Assembly (NCBI GenBank): GCA_021464415.1
Contig: CM038467.1
Location: 15,393,411-15,457,410, forward strand
Direction: 5' to 3'
Source: Lonicera japonica
Lineage: Eukaryota > Streptophyta > Magnoliopsida > Dipsacales > Caprifoliaceae
DNA length: 64,000 nt
Shown: in pieces, positions 48,681-61,290 of the stretch
Numbering within the stretch: position 1 is the stretch's first letter
How the letters are laid out: each line of letters opens with the position of its first letter
Position numbers and translations under genes: made by a program
The notes under the pieces: model-generated
Seen by the model: the letters and a program-made list of their open reading frames with translations, nothing else
Told to the model about the DNA's origin: nothing
The model's database searches: none

Positions 48681-48888
48681 TACTCCCTCGGATCTCAAAA
48701 ATTGAAAACCCCGCATTTATTTTGGGATGTCCAAAATTGATAGTCTTGTTTTCCTTTTGGGACATAATCAATACACCAAATCTCACTATAGAAAATGAGT
48801 TAAATCCTTGACCATGTTTGAAATTATTGTTTCCATAAAATGTATCAAAGTCAAAGTTGGACTATCAATTTGAGACAGAATGAATACA
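48681..48888. mobile_element. Stowaway-like (Tc1/mariner) MITE
   Basis: The left end TACTCCCTCGGATCTCAAAA and the right end CAATTTGAGACAGAATGAAT are complementary with a few mismatches. This 'CTCCCTCNG-TCTCAAATTG' terminus is common in plant miniature elements with TA targets. It shares GGGACATAATCAAT with the element at 53.2 kb. Confidence 0.65.
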
Positions 48889-51761
48889 TGAAATGTGAAA
48901 ATTAGGGTAAACACAATTATACCATAAAGAATTAAGCAATCAATCAAACACCACTGAGGATAAAAAATGAAACCTCAAGCATTTTGCATAAAAAGAAAAG
49001 GAAAAACGATAGCACACACACCCTTCATATTGCAATTTTTCACATGTACGAGATGATACTAACATGAGTGAAAAAAATGCAAAATTTCATATTGAATTTT
49101 TAATAGCCCTTTTTTGGGGTAAAAAGTAAGATATAGCGCTTTGTACATATCATCTCATTTGATGAATTTTTTCACCTAATTTGAGGAGAATGATTTCTGG
49201 GTCAATAAGTTATCTGAACTTCCCAACTGTAGAACCTCCTAAAACTAACAAGGCAACCATTCTAAGAGATTGCTTCTATTTCTTTAGCCCCAAATCTGAA
49301 AGTACAACTACCATATACCTAATCACGCACATTAATACTACCTCTAATCACTCGCTGTTTTTTCTTACTCTTGTTTATTTTGTCATCCTATCATTGCTTA
49401 TTCTGCAAATGTCAATGCCTTTCTCTATTCATATTTTATTTCCTCTAGGTCACTTTCTTGCCTCATTCAAGTACCAAGAATGAAATTAATAAGTAGATTT
49501 CAAAGCTTCAGAAGCTGTGGAAACGAGGAAAATATATAGGAAAGAAAGTGCTCTATTTGAGTGCAACTCACTTTTTGAGAAATTGTGGGTATTAGGTACA
49601 AGACAAGGATGTAAAGTGTCATTGTTCCTCATACATTCCTTTAAGTGGATTTTTATACTAACCTTGATGGAATATAACACCTTTGCATTTTACTGAACCT
49701 ATTGATGTCTTCCTATCTCTCTTAAACTCGAGATTAAAGGGCTACAGAATAAATTCCTTCCTCTAAAACTGGAAGAACAAGCTTTCTCTATGACGGTTCT
49801 GTAGTACTAATTACACTATTCCTTAATAGACTCAATCAATAGATTCAATTCCAAGTATCATCTGATATACATATATGTCACAGGATAAATATTTTTATAT
49901 GCACAACATATAATAAATAAATAAAAAATAAGAGGTAGAAAAAACCCATAACTATCAAACAAACAATTTTATATATGCGAAGTTCCAAGGCGGTGTTAGA
50001 TGAGTTGAAGAAATCATTTCTTTGATGGGAGATGTAGAAATTTCTATCAAGAGCATGACGAACATATGCACTCACAGCCTTTTCTTTCGCCTCAAGTGTT
50101 GATTTTAAGTGCTAACAAACTCACAACTAGTCCAACTCGATTGCAACGTTTTGTCGCATTCAGAATTGACTATTGAGTGCTAGCGCATTTACCCTTATAA
50201 CAACCCCTCTCCGACAAATTGTCAGGGAAAAAGGCAGAGGGATTCTTCAATTTTACTCGAGAGCCTCGCGAAAATCACTAGAAAGCGGCCACTATTAAAA
50301 AGATGCGATTCTTCTATCCAATCACCAAGTTCCATCTTAGCATTTGATGTGCCAGATTCCGCGCTATGGTGTATTCCACGAATGCATAAATTATTGTGGA
50401 AATTATGCGTGTGGTTAAAGAAATATATGCAAGCGTTCTACAGTTGATGCGTTAATTAATGATGCTAAAGAGAAGACATAATACTATAAATAGCCAAAAC
50501 ACTATTGAAACTTTGGGGGTAAACTAAACACAGAAAAGGGAGAAGTTTAATTTTTGAGTCATTTGGCCGCAGTTTTGAATGGTTCAAAGTACAGGAACTT
50601 TAGGGTTTACATCGTTTTATTGCTTCTACATCATAATTTAATGCATTTAATATACAGACTTTAGTATGCATATGAATTTGTGGTAAAGGAAAGCTATATG
50701 TGGACACTTCAAGTTGAGTAGCTCACAGTGACCATATGATACACTAATGTTCCTAAGCCACAAGCTCAACCAAAAGTTGCTCTATAATTAGTGGGTCTGA
50801 AAAATAAAAGAGCTTTCCTAATAAATTAGGTGCGATGGGCGCCTAATGGTGGATCAGGTCTGATTTGTCACAATTTCTAATTTGATTCTTAACTGACTTT
50901 TCGTTTTTAAACTTTATCTTTTTCCAGAATCCCCCAAATAATTGATTTGGAATATTTTAAGTCGTCCTTGTTTTCTGCCTTCCTATCTATACTCTATAGA
51001 TGTTGTTTTCCTGTTCTTTTACATTTTCTTTTTGATCAGTCTCCTGCAAAACCAAACAAACAAATCTGTTTGATTTCAATTGGTTTCTGAGTGATGCATC
51101 CGTTGAGCTGGTTGCTTGGTTGCGTCTCAGGATCCATGATGCATTGGCTTATACTAGAGGACAATCTTTTGAACTTCAAACTTGGTCCATTCTTGCAATC
51201 GAATCTTTTAGCTCTCTCTCAGAAACACAAATCTAGAGTAATATTGATTCTAATTTACTAGTTATGTGAGATATGTTCCTATAATCTTTCATATTAGTTG
51301 AAGTTTGAACCTTCTTTAGTAGACTATGAATTAATATTTTTAATAGTACTCAGCCTACTCCATGCATAATCATAACTATTACTTGAGTGCAATTTGTAAA
51401 CTCATTTACAGTCAGATACATTAGACAATTAATCTATCCTCATAGTTAAGCAAGAATGTGTACCATAGAGTTCATCAGTTGGACTTTAAGAAAAGTTCCA
51501 ACAATTGACAAGATGTGCACAACAAAAATCTCAGTCTAATAGCTTTTCCAACTATAACGAAAATACAAGTGAACAAACTATATACATATATATGAATTTT
51601 CCTCTACGCGAACAAAGCTGAGAGCCTGATAATAGTACAATGCTAGCAAAGGTTTACTCCTAAAAATGTTGCGAAACATAAAGGGATAAGGTGTTGTGTC
51701 CCCATTCAACAAACTGCATTGCTAACTAAAATAATTAATGAACCTTTTAGTTTATAGTTGC
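48889..51761. other. Intergenic DNA downstream of DPB2
   Basis: Slightly less AT-rich than elsewhere, but no gene could be assembled. The frame at 49181-49483 begins with TTG and resembles no family I know. The DPB2 3'UTR presumably lies just left of 51762. Confidence 0.4.
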
Positions 51762-54700
51762 TTACAAGGCTGACAATTCAACTTCCCGAGTGCAAGGCCG
51801 ATATGCCACAAAAGTACTGTCATTCGAGAAGGAACCTGGATTAAAGCACGTAATTCCAGTGTAGTTGAAAGCCTTCTGCTCACTTCTGTCACCCAATACT
51901 ATCTGTATAATGTCAACCAACAACACATGTTATAAACTTTCCTCAGGTGTATATCTACAAGTAGGATCTGCAAATAAACATAGCTTTTAAAAACGGAGAC
52001 ATTTTTCAAAAATAGCAATTTCATGATTCATCTTATGAGTATATTCGATTTTGACAAAAGATAACTTCAACAGTAATGGAAATCTTGCTTTGGCAATGCC
52101 AACAATTTAGGCATGTGAAATTAAAGTATTACTATGTCAGAAAAGTTTTGCCATAAGTAAAAATAGAACCTAGTCAAATACCTAGCTATTAAGACTGAAA
52201 ACCCCACTTTGGAAAATCATAGTTTTGCAGCAAAATAAAAGATCCCATAGCGTGCAGCTGGGATTCGTAGGGTCTAGCAATATTCTCAAAGGCCATATTT
52301 ATATTAGTTCACCCATGATATTTCAAATTTAATTGTCCCGAATCCAATTCTATGTAAACCGTTAAACCAGTATAACTTCTGCAAATGCTCTTCAAATTTG
52401 CCAGTAAAAAATCGTCAAAATTAGAACGGATATTTAGTTAGTTCAAAAATATTAAACTGGAGGCGATGTTTGGATTGTTCATAAAAGAAGAAAGAGAAGA
52501 AAGTAATTACTGTGTGTGGAGTTGGATAGAGGTGGAGACAATGATCATAATTCCAAATAATAGGTTGTACACTCAATGGGATGGGACACAGATGGCTTTG
52601 ATGTGTTATGGTAGCAACAAGCTGCAACAAAGATGACAAACCATTTATCTCAGTGGGCTTTCATCAACCATAAGAACCATTCAGAATGAGGATAAATACA
52701 CTTACGTGCTCGAACGGGTCACTAGTTTCTTCTGTGGAAGGAGGCATCAAACATGATCTGCGCATTCGATAAAGCAGATCCTGGCGGAAAAATACTATTT
52801 CCTGGGTATAAAACTTGATTCTGGTTTGAAACATGAGAAGGATATCAGGTAAGGCATTTGGAGATGCATCAGTAGTTAGTGCAGGCACTCGAGCATTGAT
52901 TTTCAAGGGTCACTAATTGTAGCTTTAGCAGCCATCTTCTTATCTAGTGACACTTTTTTTGTACAAGCTTTTTGGTTCTTTGTTTATAAATAATTCCTTG
53001 TACCGACAAATATTGCAGTATGCCCTCCAGAGGACTACACTTGTACTCTTCTATGTTTAACTATCCCTGACAAATTTACCTGCAAGGATTGCTTGAGAAT
53101 ATGGCATTTGGAATATATTTCTGAAGCTCTTCAGTTATATATCTTGGCAAAGCACACCTGGGTAGGACAGTTGAAGGACCTGAAAATGGCAAAACATTGA
53201 AGTTATTTACATGATAATATGTACTGCCTCATCCCCAAATTAAAAGTCCACTATTCCCTTTTGGGAATGTCCACCAAATTAAGAACACAGTTTCCTTTCT
53301 TGGACATAATCAATGTCCGAATGTCACGATGGTAAACCGTCTTTCTACTCAACCATTGATCATTTTGGAATTTGTGTATCCATAAAAATGCGTGAAAGGC
53401 AAACTGTACTCTTAATTTGGAACAAAGGGAATATTAGAAAATTTGAAAGAAAAATATTAGATGAACGGCATAACGAACCTGCATCATCAGGACCAGGAAT
53501 AAACAAGAACCTACTGTGATCTTTTAACCGTTGATGGTTTGCAATCATTTGTCCCAGTTTTCCAAACTGCAACCTGCATACCTTGATTGTTACTGTTGTT
53601 ACTTATTCCAAACACCAAGTTTCACTATCAGCAATATAACAAAGAAATCTTATCTGATCACTCACCTGAGACTCGAGAAAGCATTAAAAGAAAGGTTACA
53701 GGGATGTGAACAGAAATTCCCCATGAAAACAAATAGAGAAGGAACCACCTCTACACTTTCATAACCATCTAGGACAGTCTCTAGCTTTCCCAGAGTCTTC
53801 ACTACGTAAAAGAGAAATTGCAGATAAGGCAACAATATTCAGAGAAGGCAAAAATCAATAAATCAAAAGGCAGGGCAGAATACCTCCTCATTGTCTAGGA
53901 AAATGTCAGAGAGTATGACAAACATGTCATTTACTGCACTTGTTTCCAGCTCTGCAAGTCTGAGCTATCGAAATTGTTAGGGAAACTTTGAAGTAATTCT
54001 TGGCTCCTATATTAAAGAGAATTAACTAGAGGGGCTTTTGCAGTCGTGAATGTAAAGTATAGGCTGGCAAAAGGATACATTTTCTTCCTTTGTAAGTATA
54101 CCACCACCGAAGAAATCGAGTCCAGAAAATAATGCAAGTGACTTATATCTGTCCTCTAATGGTGGAAATCCACATGTTTTAACCTACATAACAATCTAAC
54201 ATTATCAAGAATAGCAAATTAAACCAGAGGAATATTTTTTTATAAAAGAAAAAATGAAGCAACCTTAATACTTTGAAAAATGACCATTAAAGGTATCTAT
54301 GATCTATTACTTCGGGATAGTAAACAAGTCCATATAAAGGAAACTTTGGCCAGTTTATGCTGCATCCAAATCCAAATATCCAGGAATGCTAAACCTCTGG
54401 TACTTCTTGGTCATTCTGAATAGTGATAAACTTAAGAACTAAAAGTAAGAAAGTAACCTTGGACTGAGAGTGACTTATGATCTCCATCAAATCACTTCCA
54501 AATTTTGGGTATGGCAGTTATAGCCTTATAGGTCCTTTTCTTACTTAAGCAGTATTGAATTTTAGTGGGTTATAGTGAACCGCGGAGATTTTTTGTATCT
54601 TTCATGTGTGAGTCAGAAAAGATAATAATAAGTAGACTGAAAGGCTTTCAGTGCTTTCCTGCACTCATTCACTTGCATCCCTTTTTTCACCATCTTCCTT

Positions 54701-57061
54701 TTGAATCAACAATCCGGTTCATCTGCTACAATGACCAAATGGGGATCAAGATATATATAACCCCCCCCCCCCCCCAGATAGATCTCAACAGAAAGCAGCA
54801 AAGACAGAATTCATGTAGCCTGTTCATCTCGTAGTCAATTAGCGTTCATTTACTAGCTTCCCAGTACATTTCCTTAAGTTGCCATTTTATGATTAAATCA
54901 CTCACTAGAACTAATATTAAGAACACAATGAGTTTCTTTAATAACATCAATTTAATGCCTACTAAGAATCCTGGTGTGCAGACTGAGATATACATATATA
55001 TTGTAATGACTGAAACATTTGACGCCTGTAGGATATCAATATTAGAAATTAATGAAACGATACATCAGGCTGTAAATATTATCAAAGGAAGCTGCAAAGT
55101 GCATTCCCAAAATTATAGTAAAGTACTCCAATGAATCAATCAATATATATGTGTTCTACAAGAAGTGAATCACATAAACCAACATTTTTTTATCCAGGCA
55201 CAAGACTATATATGTCTAGCAGAGTATCAATGTTGTTTTAACCATAAAAACAAATGCATCTAGAGGTTTAGTGGAGAAAAACGATAAAATACTGACCTGA
55301 AAAATACCATCCAAGAGCATCTCCCCTTCTGCTAAAACTATAGTGTTTTCCGAGAAAAAACCTGTGGTTATTTTGTACTAAACATGTTAAAGAAACAATT
55401 TATATCACTTGCATGTTCCAATTGCTGACATCAAATGGTTTTCTGAATAAGGTAAAAGAAAATGTAGTAAAGGATATTGCATTTGACAGATTAATTTCAA
55501 CTGCTGCAGTAAGATCTTCCAAGTAGAAATGACCATCTTCCAACTGTGATATTACACCAATGACCCAGCTTCTGCCAATTCGCCCAACCAGAGATTGAAT
55601 CGGAGATATCTGCCAACATATATATATAAATATAACCCGGCTAGAAGCAAGTTTTACATTTAATTGAAAAGGTACAGATGCTAATATGTATCTATGTTAA
55701 TGTGAGGGGGAAGTACCTCACAGCTCCCAAACTGAGACACTTCGGTATCAAATGCAGGCTTGGTAAAACTTGGATCACGAGAAAGCCTCTGAAGTAACAA
55801 TAGAAACCTATCCCTGTACAAAGTGGCTTTCGCAGAAGCATCACCATGAATCGGAAGCCTCCCTGTAGGTCTACAAATGAAAATATTTACAAAAGAAGGT
55901 AACCCAAAGTTAAAAGACAAAGTTAATTTCAATTAAAAGACTCAACAAAGAACCCCAATACTTTACTTCTTTCCCATTACTAGAACGAGTCAACATTTTA
56001 AACCTTCCCTTGGTGGCTTGGCTGTTGTAAAAGCTGATTTATGAAGTTCTAATATATGAAGTTTTGACTTTGTCTCATCTTAACGTTAGATTTAGTTCCA
56101 AGAAAACAGTAGTAGTATATGAAATTCTGATTTTGTCTTGTGCTACATTTTCTCCATGAATGAAAAGAGTAGCTTAAGTTAATAACTACTATCTGAAAGC
56201 TTAACATCAATTTTTTCTTTGTAAAACAGATTCTATCCATCTATCCACTTATACACGCACGGCAGTTACAACGCAAACACCACCACACACATATATATAT
56301 ATATGAACAGAAGCAAATGTTGAAAAAACTAAATAGAAAAAAGTAAAAGAAGACAGAGAAGATAAATGTGCACATACTCGTAGAAGATTTTTCTGACGGG
56401 GTCGTAGCGGAACTTTGGGATGAAGAATGCATCAATTATGCGGAGTGCAGATTTGTTACTACCACTGGTACTAGCACTATTAGGAGTAGTTGGGGTTTCC
56501 TCCACTGCTGCTTCGGCTTCCAATAGAAGGTTAACAACTCGATTCACCGGTTCCTTGTCCAGTATTGAAGATTTTACTGCCATGTCACCAACAGAATAAT
56601 GTTACCAAAGAAGAACAAACAATTAAAATCCTAACTAAAAAAAAGGATAAACAACGAGTGAAGGTATACATATGACTGCCTACTGGAACCTTATCAAAAT
56701 TTCCCAACAACTTGTGACTGGAATATTTACTCACACATATATGACCTAATGAATTGAGAGAACATTCAGTCTAGTCAACTCAGACGAATATGAAATTCAA
56801 TACACAAGTCTAGTTGGCAATTGAACTATTCTATTTATTAGTTTCACTACACTTCTTTAACAAGAAGAAAGTAGTTCTTCGAGCGCGAAAGTGTTTAAAC
56901 TGTAGTGAAACTATGCGATTAACTTGTAAGTAAACTCCAAATTAAGAATTAAACTGGAAGATTAACGAAATTAACCATTATGTGGTTTTGTGCTTTCAAT
57001 TTCATGATGAATTCATGGGATTAGAAACAGTTAAAAAGGAAATAACAAAAAATATGTATGC

Positions 57062-57098
<37 letters not shown>

Positions 57099-57295
57099 AA
57101 TGAATGAAGGTAGAGAGTGAAGTGAAGTGTACGGGACTGGTGCTGAAGCTCGTCGAGAAGGAGATCAAGGGCTTCGTCTTCGGCATCTTCGAAGCGGCTT
57201 ACGAAAGAGAGGATCTCAGTTAGGGCTTCCACTTTGAGGGTGTATCCTCTCATCTTGAACTTCCTGTGTACTTTATTCCTCATTGCCCCACTCAT
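51762..57295 (-). CDS. DPB2: DNA polymerase epsilon subunit B (POLE2/DPB2), 534 aa
   Basis: Thirteen exons: 57295-57133, 56576-56378, 55870-55717, 55609-55478, 55374-55297, 54183-54079, 53964-53884, 53796-53666, 53573-53479, 53179-53080, 52820-52706, 52621-52511, 51902-51762. The start MSGAMRNKVHRKFKMRG is the first ATG of the frame; the in-frame codon upstream is TTG. The N-terminal helical domain (MRGYTLKVEALTEILSFVSR) is followed by a linker, an OB-fold (SLVGRIGRSWVIGVISQLED, near 180-200) and the inactive calcineurin-like phosphoesterase domain. That domain shows ILSDIFLDNEE (near 294-304), VFMGNFCSHPCNLSF and FLFIPGPDDAG (near 370-380). The end reads FVAYRPCTREVELSAL. Length is close to plant and animal orthologues (about 526-527 aa). 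The protein is the essential non-catalytic subunit of the leading-strand polymerase in the nucleus. Introns 4 and 5 of the family core matter here: introns after residues 216 and 277 are U12-type. Exon 8 uses GTGAAG|ACT; a TAG 4 nt earlier would break the frame. Confidence 0.93.
53217..53426. mobile_element. Stowaway-like MITE in DPB2 intron 9
   Basis: It starts TACTGCCTCATCCCCAAATT and ends near CTTAATTTGGAACAAAGGG, imperfectly complementary, and shares GGACATAATCAATG with the 48.7-kb element. It lies between exons 9 and 10. Confidence 0.55.
53965..54078 (-). other. U12-type GT-AG intron of DPB2
   Basis: The 5' splice site is AAT|GTATCCTTTT, an exact match to the U12 consensus. The branch motif TTCCCTAAC (53984-53976) differs from TTCCTTAAC at one base, with the branch A 12 nt from the acceptor GATAG|CTC. 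The 114-bp intron lies between residues 277 and 278 in phase 0. Confidence 0.9.
54761..54775. repeat. C15 homopolymer in DPB2 intron 5
   Basis: Fifteen consecutive C on the plus strand, following a TA run. Confidence 0.9.
55375..55477 (-). other. U12-type AT-AC intron of DPB2
   Basis: The exon ends AATGCA and the intron starts ATATCCTTT and ends TTTAGTAC before AAAATAACC. Only this junction gives the expected LSNAKITTGFF. GT or GC alternatives either shift frame or lose the conserved Ala-Lys. The branch motif TTCTTTAAC (55394-55386) lies with its A 12 nt from the 3' splice site. Length 103 bp. Confidence 0.92.
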
Positions 57296-57432
57296 CTCTC
57301 TCTGATCTATCAATTCTATCTCTCTCTAGCTCCCTCTGTACAATTGAATTTCACTCGGCGGTGGCGGTGGCGGTGCCTGTAGATATGGATGGCGGTGTAG
57401 ATGGGGATGGGGACTTCTTTTGTTAGGGAAAT

Positions 57433-57441
57433 GGCGGGAAA
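57433..57441 (-). promoter_or_regulatory. E2F-type site upstream of DPB2
   Basis: TTTCCCGCC on the minus strand, 138 bp before the start codon, matches the canonical E2F element found in many S-phase genes. Binding is inferred from sequence. Confidence 0.6.
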
Positions 57442-58639
57442 TCAATCTATTATGGTAACCTTGGGGTTGGGCCTCCTTTATTTAGGTTGAAATTAGGGCA
57501 GAAGCCCATTTTGTCACAATAAGGGACAGAACTGTGACTTACAATGGGCCGCATGGTTGTATTCTCTTTATAAGTATTAGTCTTGGAGTGTGTGCAGCGA
57601 ATATAATAAAACAAATTATATATAAAAATATTATTTTATAGCATAATTATATAATTAGTTTTGATCTCTTTGCTAAAAAAAAATAATTATGAAATTAGTT
57701 CACTTTCAATTAGTCAATTAAAAGCTCATGTAACTAAAATGATTCAATTTTATTTGATAGAGTGTTTGGATAACTTAATTGAGATATTGAAAGTGTTAGA
57801 ACATGTTTTGAAATGGGTGTTCTTGTATACACTTACAAAGTCTTTTTTTTTTACATTGTTTATCTTTTTCTAATTTTGATAAGTTTGCAACCAAAGAATT
57901 TCTTATTTTTTATTTACAAAAAAGAAAAGAAAAAGAAAAAAACACCACTCTTATTCTTTAACGCCACACAGAAATCCTCTACACTGGTGTATTTATCATT
58001 TTACCATGCTGAAATATTAAAGGGAGAAAAAAATATAAGTTAGAAACGCACCGGTGGAGGGCTTTAGGTTCGCGATCCGGTTTTATTTATTTTTAAATTA
58101 TGGGCAAAATTTTAAAAATTACTATTTTATGAAAAAAAAAAATTTATATTAAAACAATAAAACCAATTTTATTTTAATAAGAATAGTTTATATGCTATAA
58201 AAAAATACATTACAATTAAAAAGAATCATGTAGAAAATATGCCCATCTAATTCTCTCCTACGGCATGAAAAGATTGAATCGGGAAGAATGCATCGGAGAA
58301 AAGTATAAGAGGCCATTTTCCTACATGCAGATAGAATTTTTGAATCCAGAGTTTTTTCTTGAAAAGTTTGGTTATTTTAATAAGATTTTTTTCCTTTTTA
58401 ATGTAGATATATTTATAAGCAAACACAATATTAGTGCTTTTCTTAATTTTTAGGCTATAGGATAGTCACCCACCAACTAGCTCAATTTATCCACAATTTG
58501 TTTCAACAAAGAAAAAGGTGAGGATATAGAAAATATGTGGATTGTTGTTGATTTAGTGGTCACGTGAGGTCTGTTGTCTTTCTCGTTATAATCCTACTAG
58601 AATCAATAGCATTTCATCATAATACAAAAAAAAAGAGGT
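57442..58639. other. Intergenic DNA between DPB2 and the viral remnant
   Basis: AT-rich with short frames and poly-A/T runs. No gene recognised. Confidence 0.5.
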
Positions 58640-59575
58640 AGTCTCTTGTATGCAGATATCATATTAAATAGGAACCCTCTGCAAAACAAAATGCAATTTA
58701 TTCTTTAATGTTAGCAATTATTATTGCTTTTATTAGTAATACTCTTAAAGCCTTGCATAGGACTAAAGATTTACTTATAAATCTTAGGTGCCTTGCATTA
58801 ACCCATTTTCGTTGGTATAAAGACACTTTTTCTTTCTAAAGTTATACTCAGGAAATATGCTAACGTAGATTTCTGAAAAGAGAAATTTATTGCAAGTTTA
58901 CTCATTTTATTCGCTCAAAAGTTTAAAGACCGAATTACTTGTAAACACGGTGGCACTTGTATTCCTTACTCCCAATATACTTATAGGGCTTTAATTAGTG
59001 AATGCACCACATAAGGCTTAGCCCTGTGCAATGATATTGAACCAAAAACATAATTAAAATCCCGTAATTTGACTAGAAGGAAATAAATGTGAGAGTTTTA
59101 TGATCAATTCGGCCTTGATCTCAAATTCTCTTCTAAATCTACTAGAATTTATAAACCGCATAAGAAGTATTCTTTAAAATAAATAATAAGAAAAAAATTA
59201 CTTCTTTTGATAAAAATACTTATAAACCCTCTACTTCTAAACCAACAATGCATCATTCTAAACGACCTTTTAACCCTAGTAATATCGTTTATAAAAAGTG
59301 TGGCAAGGTAGGCCACTATGCAAATAAATGTTGGATTAAAAAGAAAATAAATGAGATTGACAAAGGTTTAAGAAAACAACTTATAAATGTTCTTTTAAAT
59401 CTCTCAAATAATAAGAATAAGGATTATATAAGTGAAGTTAGTGAATTAGAAGTTGATGATATTAGTTCATCTTCTTATGAGAGTTTTAAATCTGATCACG
59501 AGTGTACTTGTAATTCAGATTATTATAAAGATATTATTGAAGCTAATGGATTGAGTATCAATGTTTTTTTTTAAA
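58640..59575 (+). pseudogene. Endogenous pararetrovirus capsid region (degenerate)
   Basis: Translated fragments resemble caulimovirid coat protein, for example RWYKDTF near 58810 and an FGLDLKF-type stretch near 59110, broken by several in-frame stops. The last open part (about 59248-59574) holds a zinc knuckle KCGKVGHYANKC, but the first cysteine is replaced by Tyr (VYKKCGKV), so one zinc ligand is lost. An acidic tail follows, with EVSELEVDDISSSS and a small Cys pair. It is a dead copy of a virus capsid gene. The left boundary is approximate. Confidence 0.65.
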
Positions 59576-59984
59576 GATTAACAAAATATACTTGATAGTA
59601 TTGACAAGATTGAAAATGCTTCTATAAAAAGAAAAATGATATAATATTATATTTATACTTTTAAATCTGAACAAGAAAATAACCCTTTCCCTAAATATGA
59701 ACCTTACTCTTTACAAAAGGTTCTTGACGAACTTAAACAAGCTGATACTCTTAAAAAGGAAAATTTCAAGCTTAAAATTAATAAGATTATCATCTTGAGC
59801 TTTGTTTCCACTCTTAGTATCAAAAGTTGGTTCTTATGGATCGACATCCAAGTTGCGTTGAGATTCGTTCCTCTTTAAAGCTAAGGTAAGGCATTTTTAG
59901 GGTTTTCGCATAAATCGTTGATAGTCGAGCAAGATTAATTATGTTATAATTGTTGTTTGAATTCTTATACTAATAATATTTTCA

Positions 59985-61290
59985 CGAGCTCAACGAATCG
60001 TTTTAAACCTATATCTCTTTTAAAAAAATAAGGAAGATACGGAGTTTTCTAGTATTGAAACTCAACCTTTAAATTAGAATATTCCTAAAGTTAGCCCGGA
60101 TAAAATATATGATACCGGAATGTTTAAACTATTCATTTATATGTCCATTAAAACTATTAAACAAACTATTCTTATTGGTAATTCTTTTGACTCTATACAA
60201 CTGTTAACTGGCCCTGAGATTACTCGTTATAAATATAGGTATAAGTATATACATATTGGTTTAGTACAAATTGCCTTTAAGCCCTTAATGGCTGGAGGAT
60301 TAAACACTTCGCTTTTAATCGCCCTACGTGATTATAGACATAATAAATTTGCTGATTCTTTATTAGGAATTATATAGTCAAGTCTTTGTAATGGCCCGAT
60401 ATACTTTGACTGTCATTTAAATCTTTCTATTTCTTTGACATATAAAAATATTCTTGATGTTTTAACCTTAAATATTCAATTAAGGGTGTTGTTAAAAATC
60501 CGAAAATCGAACGAACAAACTGAACCGATCCGTTGCGATCCAAAATTTTTCGAACCGAAAAAAAAATCGAAACCAAAATAAAAAACCGAAACCGATTTAT
60601 TTTGGTCGGTATGGGTTGGGGATTCGGGGTCCCCGAATTGGACCGAAAAAACCGAATCTTTAAAAAAAAAAATTTGCTAACTTAATGTAATTACTTAAAT
60701 TGTCTTACAATATGTTAAAAAAAAGGAAGGAAAACTTTCTTACAATATTTGCATTATATAAATGACCCAACCTTATGGATTATTTACATTTACAAATAAT
60801 TACTTAAGCTAATTATTAAAATAAATACATTATATATTTTTTTTGTAGTGCCTTTTGAGTGAATTTATATTTTTAGTGTAATTTTGAACTAAAGTTTTAA
60901 CAATACAAAAAAAATCGAATGAGACCGAACCGGTCCAAAACCGAATAATTTGGAGAGGGTTTGGGTTTTATAGGTACGAAAATCGAAACCAAACCGAACC
61001 GAACCAAAATCGAATTATAAAGTTTGGGGAGGGTTTGGGGTACCCTAGTTTCTACCCCGACCGAAACCGAAAACACCCTTATCTCCAATTATCAGGATAT
61101 ATATGATTTGAAAACAAGATTTGAAACCGGTAAATCTTACATATCGTATATATTATAAAGTTAAGAGTAGTATAGATCAAATTTTTAATTGAATTCTTAA
61201 TGAAATTTGTAATGAACTCCCTAATGCCTTTTGGGTTATGAAGCAGCATATTGTGCGTTTTCTGAATTAACAATTGTAGATTGGAAAATA
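59985..61290 (+). pseudogene. Endogenous pararetrovirus movement-protein region, split by a transposon
   Basis: The clearest part (about 60120-60480) carries GPEITRYKYR, HIGLVQIAFKPL and ALRDYRHNKFADSLLGII, motifs of the 30K-type movement protein of Caulimoviridae. There is an in-frame stop at 60375, and after about 60480 the frame is interrupted by a 0.6-kb element. Related sequence seems to resume after 61081 for roughly 200 bp. The gene is non-functional as it stands. Confidence 0.65.
60482..61080. mobile_element. CCGAAC-rich MITE inserted in the viral movement gene
   Basis: The ends AAGGGTGTT and AACACCCTT are perfect inverted repeats. Both arms are made of CCGAAACCGAAC-type repeats with GGGGTTTGGGG stretches. 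TTA stands at each end (60480-60482 and 61079-61081), which fits a 3-bp duplication, but it overlaps the inverted repeat, so the superfamily is open. Confidence 0.7.

Noticed and set aside
49181..49483. 100-codon plus-strand frame
   Set aside because: TTG start, no recognisable motif, composition like the surrounding non-coding DNA.
55478..55484. GC or GT donor for the exon ending at 55478
   Set aside because: AAT|GCAATA has a poor exon end and CT|GTCAAA shifts frame. ATATCCTTT with a matching branch site and AC acceptor explains the junction fully.
57061..57100. TA/GA run near DPB2 exon 1 as a TATA box
   Set aside because: It is inside intron 1, downstream of the start codon, and is a microsatellite.
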